Under the pieces are notes generated by a model that worked only from the letters and a program-made list of their open reading frames with translations, did not search any database and was not told where the DNA came from. A stretch of DNA of 58,794 nt from Streptococcus sciuri (GTDB lineage Bacteria > Bacillota > Bacilli > Lactobacillales > Streptococcaceae). The position numbers and the translations under genes were made by a program. The stretch covers positions 1-58,794 of the forward strand of contig NZ_JANUXX010000010.1 of the NCBI RefSeq assembly GCF_024814375.1, given 5' to 3'. Shown here piece by piece: positions 46,817-57,156 of the stretch. The stretch's first letter is position 1. Each line of letters starts with the position of its first letter.

Positions 46817-48193
46817 ATGAAACGTAAATCAACTTACTGGATTGTTGGTCTTATGCTATTTGCACTCTTTTTTGGAGCTGCTAATCTTATCTACCCAGCA
46901 CTCCTTGGTATTTACTCAGGTAAAAACCTTTGGCAATCCATCTTAGGTTTTATCATCACAGGTGTCACCTTACCATTACTAGGTGTCGTCGCTGTCGCTT
47001 ATTCTGGTAAACATGATATTGAAAGTATTACCCAACCAGCTTCAAAAGCTTACGCACGTTTTTTTGCTATCGCTCTCTACCTATCTATCGGACCTTTCTT
47101 TGCAATTCCTAGAACAGGAGCAACTTCCTATTCTGTAGGAATTGCGCCTATCTTTGGAAACGGTTTGACTATTAAAATTATCTATGGACTCTTTTTCTTT
47201 GGATTATCCTATATTTTAGCCATTCGCCCTAGTAAAATTGCCGATCGTATTGGTAAATATTTGACACCTACACTACTACTTATCCTTGCCATATTAATTA
47301 TTGCCTCCTTCATCTCTCCAGCAGGACACCTCGGTCAAGCATATAATGCTAGCGCTAATGTCAGTGATAGTTTTCAGAAGTTTCCCTTTGTCGCTGGACT
47401 AATACAAGGTTATGGAACTATGGATGCCCTTGCAGCACTGGCTTTTGCGATTTTAGTTATCAAATCAGCCCAAGGCTACGGAGCGAAAACACCTAAAGAT
47501 ATCGCACAGCTAACTTTAAAATCTGGTATAATAGCTGCTCTTTTATTGGCATCTATCTATATCTTCATTGCACGTATAGGTGCAACCTCTCAGTCTCTCT
47601 TTACGTTCTCAAATGGAGCTTTCCAACTCCATAGCACACCTATCGATGGTGGAAATGTCCTCAGCCAATCAGCTGCTTACTACATGAGAAGTATCGGTCG
47701 ATCTATCTTAGCTATGGCTATTTTCCTAGCTTGCCTAACAACCTCAACAGGGCTTATCACTGCCTGTGCTGAATATTTTCACAAAACTTTTCCAAAACTC
47801 TCTCACATCACATGGGCCACTCTCTTTACTCTTATTGCAACCGTTTTTTATTTCGGTGGATTATCGGAGTTAATAAAATGGTCACTTCCTGTCCTCTATC
47901 TTCTTTACCCGTTGACTATGGTGATTATTATTCTAGTTTTCTTAAAACCTTTTATAGCAGAAAGTCAACTGGTCTATAAAACGACAATAACCTTTACAGC
48001 TATGCCAGCTCTTTACGACGCCATTAGCACTCTAGCAAGTCAAACACAACTCTTTACTATTCCCAAATCTATATCTCATTTCTTTACTCATATCGTACCT
48101 CTTGGTAATTACAATATGGGCTATATCTGCTTTGCCTTGATAGGTTTTGCCATTAGTTTTAGTCTTTATAAAATCTCACCTCAAAAATCTTAA
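46817..48193 (+). CDS. brnQ: Branched-chain amino-acid transport system II carrier BrnQ
   Basis: Sodium- or proton-coupled importer for leucine, isoleucine and valine. It has 458 residues from the ATG at 46817, which follows AGGAGG; an open frame from 46772 overlaps the promoter and is not used. There are about twelve hydrophobic segments. The opening LMLFALFFGAANLIYPALLG is a hallmark of the LIVCS family, as is GPFFAIPRTGATSYSVG. It lies near ilv genes and complements synthesis by uptake. Confidence 0.93.
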   Translation: MKRKSTYWIVGLMLFALFFGAANLIYPALLGIYSGKNLWQSILGFIITGVTLPLLGVVAVAYSGKHDIESITQPASKAYARFFAIALYLSIGPFFAIPRTGATSYSVGIAPIFGNGLTIKIIYGLFFFGLSYILAIRPSKIADRIGKYLTPTLLLILAILIIASFISPAGHLGQAYNASANVSDSFQKFPFVAGLIQGYGTMDALAALAFAILVIKSAQGYGAKTPKDIAQLTLKSGIIAALLLASIYIFIARIGATSQSLFTFSNGAFQLHSTPIDGGNVLSQSAAYYMRSIGRSILAMAIFLACLTTSTGLITACAEYFHKTFPKLSHITWATLFTLIATVFYFGGLSELIKWSLPVLYLLYPLTMVIIILVFLKPFIAESQLVYKTTITFTAMPALYDAISTLASQTQLFTIPKSISHFFTHIVPLGNYNMGYICFALIGFAISFSLYKISPQKS

Positions 48194-48215
48194 TACTTCC
48201 TTTAAGAAAGACCAA

Positions 48216-48247
48216 AAAAATCCGTATCAGATTTGATACGGATTTTT
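48216..48247. terminator. Bidirectional terminator between brnQ and the SPFH gene
   Basis: Perfect 14-bp stem AAAAATCCGTATCA / TGATACGGATTTTT with a GATT loop between convergent genes. Confidence 0.9.
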
Positions 48248-48250
48248 ATA

Positions 48251-49147
48251 CTAAGATTTGACTTTTAGAGCAGATAAAACTTGAGTTCGAATATCTTCGA
48301 CACCTTCTGGATTGTTAGGCAAGAAAATAGCCTGATTACCACTATTAGCAAAATTATTCAGTGTATCCAAATATTGATTCGTTAATAAAATTGCCATAAT
48401 TTGTTCTTCTGCTAAAGTAACATTTGCTTCTTTTAACTCCTGAATGGACTCTGCTAAACCATCAACAATAGCCTTACGTTGCTGAGCTATCCCCACACCA
48501 TGCAATCGATCTTTTTCAGCTTCTGCCTCAGCTGCAGTGACAATCTTAATTTTATCTGCTTCTGCAAGTTCTTGTGCAGCAACACGTTTACGTTGAGCAG
48601 CATTAATTTCATTCATTGATTGCTTAACATCAGCATCTGGCTCTACTTTCGTAATCAGAGTTTTAACAATGATATATCCATATGTTGACATTTCTTCAGC
48701 TACTTGATGTTGCACTTCAAGAGCTATCTCATCTTTTTTCTCAAACAACTCATCAAGTGTAAGCTTTGGCACAGATGAACGTAGCGCATCCTCAATATAA
48801 GACTTGATTTGAGCTTCAGGTTTCATCAATTTATAGTAAGCATCAGTGACATTTTCCTCGTTAACACGGTACTGAGTTGCTATATTTAGCGTCACAAAAA
48901 CATTATCCTTAGTCTTAGTTTCAACAACAATCTCACTTTGCAACAGCCGCAATTGTACACGAGCAGCAACCTTATCGATTCCTAAAGGTAAACGTAAATG
49001 AATACCACTTGAAGCTGTCTGATGATATTTCCCAAAGCGCTCAACAATAGCGACTGATTGCTGCCTGACAACATACAAACTACCTGTCACCACACTTAAA
49101 GCTATCACTATCAAAAAACATAAAATAAACAGTGTTACGATAATCAT
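48251..49147 (-). CDS. SPFH/Band 7 domain membrane protein (stomatin-like)
   Basis: 298-residue protein with an N-terminal transmembrane helix (about 2-25), then an SPFH domain (VRQQSVAIVERFGKYHQTASSGIHLRLPL to about 190) and a long Ala/Glu-rich coiled coil (NAAQRKRVAAQELAEADKIK). It resembles bacterial stomatin/prohibitin-like proteins that form membrane scaffolds. No NfeD partner gene is adjacent. Its precise role is unknown. Confidence 0.9.
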   Translation of the reverse strand: MIIVTLFILCFLIVIALSVVTGSLYVVRQQSVAIVERFGKYHQTASSGIHLRLPLGIDKVAARVQLRLLQSEIVVETKTKDNVFVTLNIATQYRVNEENVTDAYYKLMKPEAQIKSYIEDALRSSVPKLTLDELFEKKDEIALEVQHQVAEEMSTYGYIIVKTLITKVEPDADVKQSMNEINAAQRKRVAAQELAEADKIKIVTAAEAEAEKDRLHGVGIAQQRKAIVDGLAESIQELKEANVTLAEEQIMAILLTNQYLDTLNNFANSGNQAIFLPNNPEGVEDIRTQVLSALKVKS

Positions 49148-49206
49148 AGACCTCTCCTCTCAAACTTTTTTATGTGATAAAATCGCTATCAATCAAGACA
49201 GAATTC

Positions 49207-50457
49207 TCAAACAAGCATGTTGTAAAGACTTTCATTCCCATGTAAATTGATATAATTTGGATCAAACTGTCTTAAACGGTCTAATAAACCAGCGTAATCA
49301 TCTTTATTATCTAGCGTAATACCTATCAAAACAGGTCCTTTACCTTTGTTGGCACGTTTGATGTACTCAAAACGTGTAATATCATCTTTTGGTCCTAAAA
49401 TATCATTTACAAATTCTCTAAGAGCTCCTGGACGTTGTGGAAAATTCACAACAAAGTAATGTTTAACACCATCATAAATAAGCGCACGCTCTTCCATCTC
49501 TTGCATGCGGTTGATGTCGTTGTTGCCACCTGAGATAATGCAAACAACAGTTTTCCCTTTAATATCTTCTTTCATCATCTCAAGCGCTGCAATTGAGGCT
49601 GCTCCTGCAGGTTCTGCAATGATTCCCTGTTTAGAGTACATATCGATCAGAGTTTCAGAAATCAAACCTTCATCAACACCAATAAGGCTATCCACATACT
49701 TTCTGGCCACTTCATAAGTATGTTGGCCAACTTTTTGAACGGCTATACCATCTGCAAATTTATCAATATTCTCCAATTTGACAGGATAACCTTTATCAAA
49801 AGCAGCTCGCATGCTACGAGCACCACTCGCTTCGACACCGATAACTTCAATTTCTGGTGACACATCCTTAATGTAGGTGGCAACGCCAGAAATTAAACCA
49901 CCACCTCCTACAGGAACAAAAATTTGATCAAAAGAAACTCCCTCTTCTTGCGCTTGCTCATAAATCTCGTAGGCTACTGTTCCTTGACCTGCCTGAACAT
50001 TATCATCATCAAAAGGATCGATAAATGTCATACCCTCTGCTTTTGTAAAATCCTGTGCTGCTTGAGCGGAAGCATCAAAGGTATCCCCCACCAATTGAAT
50101 GCTGACAAAGGAACCTCCAAAAAACTGAACTTGTCCAATTTTTTGTTGCGGAGTTGTCACTGGCATAAAAATAGTTGCAGGAATTTGCATTTCATTACAA
50201 GTATAAGCTACACCCTGTGCATGATTTCCTGCACTTGCGCAGACAACACCTCGTTTTTTTTCATCATCTGATAACTGTGAAATAGCATAATAAGCCCCAC
50301 GAATTTTAAAAGAGCGTACTTTTTGCATATTTTCGCGTTTTAAATAGATGGTTGCTCCATACTTTTCTGATAAATAGCGGTCAAAATCAAGTGGTGTCTT
50401 TTCAACAACTGATTTCAAAACCTTATAAGCTTCAACAATATTTTTAGCTGTTATCAT
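49207..50457 (-). CDS. ilvA: Threonine deaminase (biosynthetic)
   Basis: PLP enzyme converting threonine to 2-oxobutyrate, the first committed step to isoleucine. It has 416 residues. The PLP lysine is in VRSFKIRGAYYA (about 50), the Ser/Gly loop is ASAGNHAQGVA, and the phosphate-binding GGGGLISG is at about 185. One C-terminal regulatory ACT-like domain (about 335-416, HYFVVNFPQRPGALREF) marks the short Gram-positive form. It is read in the same direction as ilvC but separated by a terminator. Confidence 0.95.
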   Translation of the reverse strand: MITAKNIVEAYKVLKSVVEKTPLDFDRYLSEKYGATIYLKRENMQKVRSFKIRGAYYAISQLSDDEKKRGVVCASAGNHAQGVAYTCNEMQIPATIFMPVTTPQQKIGQVQFFGGSFVSIQLVGDTFDASAQAAQDFTKAEGMTFIDPFDDDNVQAGQGTVAYEIYEQAQEEGVSFDQIFVPVGGGGLISGVATYIKDVSPEIEVIGVEASGARSMRAAFDKGYPVKLENIDKFADGIAVQKVGQHTYEVARKYVDSLIGVDEGLISETLIDMYSKQGIIAEPAGAASIAALEMMKEDIKGKTVVCIISGGNNDINRMQEMEERALIYDGVKHYFVVNFPQRPGALREFVNDILGPKDDITRFEYIKRANKGKGPVLIGITLDNKDDYAGLLDRLRQFDPNYINLHGNESLYNMLV

Positions 50458-50502
50458 TTTTCCCCTTTTTTAAATTTATCTATAGTCTATCTTATTTCTA
50501 AA

Positions 50503-50528
50503 AGAAAAGAGCCAGCAGGCTCTTTTCT
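50503..50528 (-). terminator. Terminator after ilvC
   Basis: AGAAAAGAGCC / GGCTCTTTTCT, an 11-bp perfect stem with a 4-nt loop and T-rich flank, separates ilvBNC from ilvA. Confidence 0.8.
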
Positions 50529-50541
50529 ACCAATCCGTAAA

Positions 50542-51567
<1,026 letters not shown>

Positions 51568-51610
51568 CTATTCTCTTTTCTAAATTATTTTATACTAAAT
51601 TGAAAGATTT

Positions 51611-52093
51611 TTAGGAAAAATCTCTTGAAAAACCAGTTGCACCTGTTCGTGCAATATTTTGAATCCCATATGGTCGAATAACACGCAACAGAGCTTTAAT
51701 TTTCTCACTATCACCAGACATCTGAACGGTAATCGATTTAGGGGCGACATCAACTACACTTGCTCTAAAAGGCTGTATGATTGCTAATATCTCCGCTCGC
51801 TTAGCTGGTGGAGCAGAGAGTTTCACGAGAAGAACCTCACGCTCCAGATGAGGGATATCCGTAATATCTCGCACACGGACAACATCAATCAGTCGATTGA
51901 GTTGTTTGATGATAAGCTCTGACTCTTTCAAAGTTTCGACATCAATAATAATAGTAATGCGAGAAATTTCAGGTTCATCTGTATGCCCAACTGAAATTGA
52001 CTCAATATTGACCTGACGTCGCGACAGAACACCAGTGAAACGATTGAGGACGCCCGTCGAATTTTTGAGCTTTGCGGTTAACATTCTACGCAT
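51611..52093 (-). CDS. ilvN: Acetolactate synthase small (regulatory) subunit
   Basis: Confers valine feedback inhibition on IlvB. It has 160 residues from the ATG ending at 52093 (MRRMLTAKLKN), or 157 from the next ATG; the much longer open frame upstream lies inside ilvB. The N-terminal ACT domain reads TGVLNRFTGVLSRRQVNIESISVG, and a second ACT-like half follows. The start overlaps the ilvB stop by 8 bp, so translation is coupled. Confidence 0.94.
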   Translation of the reverse strand: MRRMLTAKLKNSTGVLNRFTGVLSRRQVNIESISVGHTDEPEISRITIIIDVETLKESELIIKQLNRLIDVVRVRDITDIPHLEREVLLVKLSAPPAKRAEILAIIQPFRASVVDVAPKSITVQMSGDSEKIKALLRVIRPYGIQNIARTGATGFSRDFS

Positions 52094-53807
52094 TAAACAC
52101 CACCCCCAACATCTCACTGTTACTCTTTCCTGTAGGAACCATAGGATAAACATGCTCACGATTTGAGATGTTCACCTCAATGAGCATTGGTCGATTTTCA
52201 GTAATCACTTCCAAATCTTTTTCTAAAGTGTTTGGATTAGAAAACTTATAATGCGCAATACCATAAGCTTCCGCTAATAGTTGAAAATTAGGTTCATCAT
52301 CAAAAGTTGACTCACTACGATGTTCATCATAGAAAGACTCTTGCCACTGGCGCACCATTCCTAACGAATGGTTATTGATAAGTACCACCTTTATCGGAAC
52401 ACCATAACCATTTAAAATAGCTAATTCTTGATTGGTCATCTGAAAACCACCATCACCGACAAACAGGATAACCTCTTTATCTGGATTAGCTAGCTTTGCT
52501 CCAATAGCTGCTGGAATACCAAATCCCATCGTTCCAAGGCCACCAGAAGTGATAAGCTGACGTTCGTTTTTAAAAGGATAAAACTGGGCTGTCCACATCT
52601 GATGTTGCCCAACATCTGTCACAACGATGGCATCTCCATCAGTCAGTTTTCCGATAGTCTCTACAACATGCTGTGGCTTGATAATACTCTCATCAAACTT
52701 ATAGCTAAATGGTGCTCTCGCTTTATTATCCAACACTTTTTTTGTCCAGATACTAAAATTCGTCTCAACCGTGTCAGCCTCTAGCAAAATCTGCAAAGCT
52801 CTCTTGGCATCTCCAACAATCGGAATCTGTGTAGAAACAACTTTCCCAATTTCGGCTGGATCAATATCAATATGAGCAACAACCGCTTTTTTAGCAAAAG
52901 TCGCAGGATTACCTGTCAGGCGATCAGCAAAGCGAGAACCAAAGTTAATCATAAAATCACACTGAGACAGAGCCATATTGGAAGCATAAGAACCATGCAT
53001 TCCTCCCATACCAAGCGACAGAGGATGCTCTATTGGCATAACACCCAAACTTAATAATGTTGATACAACAGGAATCTGATAACGCTCGGCAAATGCAACT
53101 AATTCATTAGCACCCTTAGCGTAATTGACACCACCACCAGCAATAATCAACGGTTTTTTAGACTTTTCAAGTTGTTCCAATATTTTCTTAACTTGTAGAC
53201 CATTTGGTTCGACAGTAGGTTGATAACTAGGAAGATGAACAGCCGAATCATAATAAAAATCTGTCTCAGTTTCTGAGATATCTTTTGGGACATCAATAAC
53301 AACAGGACCAGGTCTTCCGGTTGTTGCTATATGAACCGCTTCTATTATAATTCGAGGAATATCCGCTACATCACGCACTTGATAATTATACTTGGTGATT
53401 GGCATCGTTATTCCGATAATATCCGCCTCTTGAAAGGCATCCTTACCAATACCACCTGTTCCAACTTGTCCTGTAAATATCAACATTGGAACACTATCGC
53501 TCATACCATCTGCTATACCTGTAATAGCATTTGTTGCTCCAGGTCCACTGGTGACTATCGCCACACCTAATTGCCCAGTTGATTTTGCAAAACCTTCTGC
53601 TGCATGGAGGGCTCCTTGCTCGTGTCTTGCTAAAATATGACGAATACCATCAAAGTTGTAAATAGCATCATATAAAGGTAATACCGCACCGCCAGGGTAC
53701 CCAAAAATAGTCTCAACACCTAGACTTAACAAAGTTTCAAGAATGAGTTCTGAACCTTTTTTACGCTTTTCTAGTTTGAGCTTTTTCACAAGTTCCTCCT
53801 TTAACAT
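52086..53807 (-). CDS. ilvB: Acetolactate synthase large (catalytic) subunit
   Basis: ThDP-dependent enzyme joining two pyruvates, or pyruvate and 2-oxobutyrate. It has 573 residues. The N-terminal PYR domain has GYPGGAVLPLYD and the catalytic Glu in ARHEQGALHAAEG. The central domain runs to about 360, and the C-terminal PP domain has the ThDP motif GDGGFQMTNQELAILN through VVLINNHSLGMVRQWQ. It is the first gene of the ilvBNC operon. The upstream region carries a good promoter and two CodY boxes, with no T-box seen. Confidence 0.96.
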   Translation of the reverse strand: MLKEELVKKLKLEKRKKGSELILETLLSLGVETIFGYPGGAVLPLYDAIYNFDGIRHILARHEQGALHAAEGFAKSTGQLGVAIVTSGPGATNAITGIADGMSDSVPMLIFTGQVGTGGIGKDAFQEADIIGITMPITKYNYQVRDVADIPRIIIEAVHIATTGRPGPVVIDVPKDISETETDFYYDSAVHLPSYQPTVEPNGLQVKKILEQLEKSKKPLIIAGGGVNYAKGANELVAFAERYQIPVVSTLLSLGVMPIEHPLSLGMGGMHGSYASNMALSQCDFMINFGSRFADRLTGNPATFAKKAVVAHIDIDPAEIGKVVSTQIPIVGDAKRALQILLEADTVETNFSIWTKKVLDNKARAPFSYKFDESIIKPQHVVETIGKLTDGDAIVVTDVGQHQMWTAQFYPFKNERQLITSGGLGTMGFGIPAAIGAKLANPDKEVILFVGDGGFQMTNQELAILNGYGVPIKVVLINNHSLGMVRQWQESFYDEHRSESTFDDEPNFQLLAEAYGIAHYKFSNPNTLEKDLEVITENRPMLIEVNISNREHVYPMVPTGKSNSEMLGVVFNA

Positions 53808-53818
53808 TTTCTTATCCG

Positions 53819-53833
53819 AATTTTCTAAAAATT
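53819..53833 (-). promoter_or_regulatory. CodY box in the ilvB leader
   Basis: AATTTTCTAAAAATT on the plus strand (its complement on the minus strand) matches 14 of 15 positions of AATTTTCWGAAAATT. It lies just upstream of the ilvB ribosome binding site, where a bound protein could block elongation. Confidence 0.6.
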
Positions 53834-53977
53834 CAAAGTCCTATATGTCATTGTAACACTTTATTTAAAAAATTCAAGTCCCACAAGCTATTTAAAAAAT
53901 TTTTTATAAAACTTCTACCAACTCCTTAAAGATATCTCTACAAAAACTTAAAGATTTATCTAATTAGCACACTTTAA

Positions 53978-54005
53978 ATAGTAACATTTTTACGACAATT
54001 GTCAA
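53978..54005 (-). promoter_or_regulatory. Promoter of ilvBNC
   Basis: On the minus strand TTGACA (54000-54005) and TACTAT (53978-53983) are spaced by 16 nt. The transcript would have a leader of about 160 nt. Confidence 0.6.
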
Positions 54006-54006
54006 C

Positions 54007-54021
54007 AATTATCTGAAAATT
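54007..54021 (-). promoter_or_regulatory. CodY box directly upstream of the ilvB -35
   Basis: AATTATCTGAAAATT on the plus strand matches 14 of 15 positions of the CodY consensus. It abuts the -35 element, so CodY bound to branched-chain amino acids should hinder RNA polymerase there. Confidence 0.65.
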
Positions 54022-54033
54022 TTGTAAGCTATT

Positions 54034-54073
54034 TAAAAAATGACACTCATTCTTTAAGCAGAACAAATGTCAT
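54034..54073 (-). terminator. Terminator after the FakA-like gene
   Basis: On the minus strand ATGACA and TGTCAT form the base of an imperfect hairpin with TTCT/AGAA further in, followed by six T. Confidence 0.6.
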
Positions 54074-54078
54074 ATATA

Positions 54079-55743
54079 TTATTCAACGCTCATCAAATAA
54101 GGATAGACTGGCTGTTTACCATTGTGAATTTCAACCTCTACATCTCCATAAATATCTTCTAATTCATCAGCCAATGTTTCGGCAAGAGCAAAATCTCCAT
54201 CTTCACCAACAAAAATAGTAATGATTTCACTATCTTCATCAATCATTTGAGCAAATGTCTCTTTTAATGTTTGTTTGATATCTGGTTTAGAAACGACGAT
54301 TTTTCCGTCTACCATACCAAGATAATCATTTTTATGAATAGCTAAACCATCAATAGTCGTATCACGAACCGCTAAGGTAATGCTTCCACTAACAACTTCA
54401 GAAAGACTTGATGACATTGCTTTTTTATTTTCCTCTAAAGTCTTAGTGGTATCGAAAGCCAATAACGACGTTAAACCTTGTGGAGCTGTTCGTGTTTCAA
54501 TGACTGCTACGGACTTGGCAACAACTTGAGCAGCACTCTGAGCAGCCATAAATATATTTTTGTTGTTTGGTAAGATAATAACATTTTTAGCATTAACAGA
54601 CTCAATAGCTTTAACTATATCTTCTGTTGATGGATTCATTGTCTGACCGCCTGAGATGATATAATCAGCTCCTTGTGCTTTAAAAATGTCTGCCAAACCA
54701 TCACCTGCAACAACTGCAATAATACCAAACTCTTTTTGCTCTTGGTTTGTTTCTGCAACATATTCTTTTTTCACTTGTGCTTCATGCTGATTACGCATAT
54801 TATCTACTTTAATTTTAACAAGCGAACCATATTTAAGACCTTCTTGAAGTACCAAACCTGGATCTTCCGTATGCACATGGACTTTGACAATCTCATCATC
54901 ATTGACAACTAAAAGAGAATCTCCCAAATTGCTCAAATATCCCTGAAATTCGTCGTAATTAAACTCTTTGACATAAGTAGGACCTTGTTTAAGAGAAACC
55001 ATAATTTCAGTACAATAGCCATAGGTAATATCATCAGTCGCCACATGACTAGCAACAGATTTATGATGTTCTGCGTTAATCATCTCACTCATTGTGGCAG
55101 GAGTAGCTCTGAATTCCTCAGATGAAATATATTCGCCAGTCAAAGATGCTAGAAATCCTTCATAAATAAAAACTAAACCTTGTCCGCCAGAATCAACAAC
55201 ACCAACTTCTTTTAGCACAGGCAACATTTCTGGTGTCTTTATCAAGGCATTTTTAGCACCTTCTAGGGCTGCACGCATGACCTCAACAGCATCATCCGTC
55301 TCTTCCGCTCGTTTCAGCGCCGCAATAGCTGCACCGCGTGAAACTGTCAAAATTGTCCCTTCAACAGGCTTCATAACAGCTTTATAGGCAACTTCTACCC
55401 CAGCTTGAAAAGCATGAGCCAATTCAATACCGTCAAGTTCTTTTTTATCTTTGATACTTTGGCTAAAGCCACGAAAAAGTTGTGAAGTAATGACACCAGA
55501 GTTCCCTCTAGCACCCATCAATAGACCTTTCGCTAGAATTTGTCCAACCTCACCAACAGTTACAGCCGGCTTATCTGAAACTTCCTTAGCTCCATTACCC
55601 ATTGTCATACTCATATTCGTTCCCGTATCACCATCTGGAACAGGAAAAACATTGAGAGAATTCACGTATTCTGCTTGACTTGCAAGTCTGGTACTCCCTG
55701 ACTGAACCATTTCTTGGAATAAACTTGTTGTAATCTTTGACAC
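54079..55743 (-). CDS. fakA: DAK2 domain fatty acid kinase, FakA type
   Basis: ATP-binding subunit of the fatty acid kinase that phosphorylates fatty acids presented by FakB proteins, feeding exogenous acids into phospholipids. It has 554 residues. The N-terminal DhaL/DAK2 domain (1-200) has NVFPVPDGDTGTNMSMTM and LLMGARGNSGVITSQLFRGF. A middle domain and a C-terminal EDD-like domain (about 345-554: IVAVVAGDGLADIFKAQGADYIISGGQTMNPS) complete the standard FakA plan. It starts immediately at the stop of the Asp23-family gene, the usual pairing. No fakB is in the window. Confidence 0.92.
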   Translation of the reverse strand: MSKITTSLFQEMVQSGSTRLASQAEYVNSLNVFPVPDGDTGTNMSMTMGNGAKEVSDKPAVTVGEVGQILAKGLLMGARGNSGVITSQLFRGFSQSIKDKKELDGIELAHAFQAGVEVAYKAVMKPVEGTILTVSRGAAIAALKRAEETDDAVEVMRAALEGAKNALIKTPEMLPVLKEVGVVDSGGQGLVFIYEGFLASLTGEYISSEEFRATPATMSEMINAEHHKSVASHVATDDITYGYCTEIMVSLKQGPTYVKEFNYDEFQGYLSNLGDSLLVVNDDEIVKVHVHTEDPGLVLQEGLKYGSLVKIKVDNMRNQHEAQVKKEYVAETNQEQKEFGIIAVVAGDGLADIFKAQGADYIISGGQTMNPSTEDIVKAIESVNAKNVIILPNNKNIFMAAQSAAQVVAKSVAVIETRTAPQGLTSLLAFDTTKTLEENKKAMSSSLSEVVSGSITLAVRDTTIDGLAIHKNDYLGMVDGKIVVSKPDIKQTLKETFAQMIDEDSEIITIFVGEDGDFALAETLADELEDIYGDVEVEIHNGKQPVYPYLMSVE

Positions 55744-56108
55744 TAACCTTCTCCTACGACTTTGATATTTTGCACATAGACAGTAACTAAATCAACACTT
55801 AGACCCAATTGTTGTTCTAAACTAAACTTGACACGCTCCTGAATGTTTTTAGAAACTTCGCTAATCTTAACACCATAACTCATTACTGTGTAAACATCAA
55901 CGGTAATACCCACTTCTGTTGATTTGACAACCACACCTTTAGCAAAGTTTTCACGACGTAGTAAAGCTTGAAAATTATCCTTAAAAGCGCTCTTGCTAGC
56001 CATACCTACAACACCAAATATCTCAGTTGCAGCACCACCAACAACCGTAGCGATTACATCATCAGATAGCTCAATTTGCCCATCTTTTGTATTAATTTTT
56101 ACAGTCAT
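55743..56108 (-). CDS. Asp23/Gls24 family envelope stress response protein (YloU-like)
   Basis: 121-residue protein of the Asp23/Gls24 family. Visible blocks are GQIELSDDVIATVVGGAATEIFGVVGMAS and VDVYTVMSYGVKISEVSKNIQERVK. Its pairing with fakA downstream and rpmB divergent in function but on the same strand upstream is the conserved rpmB-yloU-yloV order of Firmicutes. The molecular role is not well defined; a scaffold for membrane or envelope proteins is proposed for relatives. Confidence 0.92.
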   Translation of the reverse strand: MTVKINTKDGQIELSDDVIATVVGGAATEIFGVVGMASKSAFKDNFQALLRRENFAKGVVVKSTEVGITVDVYTVMSYGVKISEVSKNIQERVKFSLEQQLGLSVDLVTVYVQNIKVVGEG

Positions 56109-56201
56109 ATTATTACCTCAAAAGTTTCTATCGCTTTATTTTACCATAGTTTAAGTCACTTGTAAAAACTTAGATGTGAGAACTAAGTATAGCTAGCAAT
56201 C

Positions 56202-56223
56202 AAAAAAGCTCCAAAGGAGCTTT
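56202..56223 (-). terminator. Terminator after rpmB
   Basis: AAAGCTCC-AAA-GGAGCTTT with a six-T tail on the minus strand, 5 bp after the rpmB stop codon. Confidence 0.85.
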
Positions 56224-56227
56224 CGCA

Positions 56228-56416
56228 TTAAACACGCTCAACTTTACCTGATTTAAGTGCGCGAGCTGAAACCCAAACTTTTTTAGGTTTCCCATCAATA
56301 AGCACTGTAACTTTTTGGAGGTTAGGTTTAACGCTACGTTTTGTTTTATTCATCGCATGTGAACGGTTGTTTCCTGAAACCGTCTTACGACCTGTAAAAT
56401 AGCAAACTTTAGCCAT
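56228..56416 (-). CDS. rpmB: 50S ribosomal protein L28
   Basis: 62-residue ribosomal protein. The N-terminus [20 protein letters not shown] and the ending [14 protein letters not shown] are diagnostic. The ATG ending at 56416 follows a GGGAAGGAG ribosome binding site; an open frame extending to 56497 is not used. It lacks the CXXC pairs of the zinc-binding L28 form, having one Cys only. Confidence 0.96.
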   Translation of the reverse strand: MAKVCYFTGRKTVSGNNRSHAMNKTKRSVKPNLQKVTVLIDGKPKKVWVSARALKSGKVERV

Positions 56417-56497
56417 GATTCTCCTTCCCTTTTGATTTATTACGGATGTGCTAGCACCACACACATTCATTATAACATAGACCATCCATTGTTGCAA

Positions 56498-56851
56498 TAC
56501 TTATAACTCAAAAAGGTTACTAAAGGACAAAACATTTCGCAACAACATTAGAAGTTTGAGAAAATCAAAGAATAGGATAAGCTATAAGCTAGAACATTCT
56601 TAATCTCTCCTGGATGTTTAAAAAGTCCGATAAATTTTTATATCACTACGTCTATCTATTTTTAACAAATCCTGTAAACTGTACGTAACAACAAAATAAA
56701 AAATACTAGTCACTAAACTAATACTCTTTACTTCACCGCCTTATCGCTAATTAACATATAAACCCTTCTAAGCTATACCTTTACAAAAAATACAACACTC
56801 TCTATTACAACACTTTTTGCTATTTAAAATATGCTTATGAGCATTAACTTA
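56498..56851. other. AT-rich region without a gene between rpmB and tRNA-Thr
   Basis: About 350 bp with no ORF of coding character, no clear terminator and no repeat. It should contain the 3' processing region of the tRNA transcript and the rpmB promoter (a TATAAT-like stretch is visible on the minus strand around 56470-56480). Confidence 0.5.
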
Positions 56852-56924
56852 TGCCGATTGCAGGATTCGAACCTGTGACCTACGCGTTACGAGTGCGTTG
56901 CTCTACCAGCTGAGCTAAATCGGC
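56852..56924 (-). tRNA. tRNA-Thr (anticodon CGT)
   Basis: 73 nt on the minus strand with a GCCGATT/AATCGGC acceptor stem, D-arm GCTC...GAGC, T-arm with GTTCGAATC and discriminator A. The anticodon loop CTCGTAA gives CGT, decoding ACG. No CCA is encoded. Confidence 0.95.
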
Positions 56925-57094
56925 TCCTTTTTTCTTAGTTATTTTATCATAAATAACATAATACCGTCAAGTTATACTTATCAAGATTTTAATAAGACAG
57001 TTATTTACGAGTATAGATTGCAACACTTCTTTAGAAAAATTAAAATAATACAAAAAATCCTTAAATAACAAAAAGACTAGAATTTTTTTTAAAT

Positions 57095-57105
57095 TGTGAT
57101 ATAAT
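57095..57105 (+). promoter_or_regulatory. Extended -10 promoter of fba
   Basis: TGTGATATAAT contains a consensus TATAAT (57100-57105) with an upstream TG, about 50 bp before the ATG. No good -35 is seen, fitting an extended -10 promoter. AGGAGG at 57144-57149 precedes the ATG. Confidence 0.55.
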
Positions 57106-57156
57106 TTACTGTGTAAGAGGGAAAATTTCCCCAAAAAATAATTAGGAGGCCTTAAA

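Noticed and set aside
53808..54078. T-box or leader-peptide attenuator before ilvB
   Set aside because: No T-box core (AGGGTGG-like) sequence, specifier stem or run of branched-chain codons in a short ORF was found; CodY boxes explain the region better.
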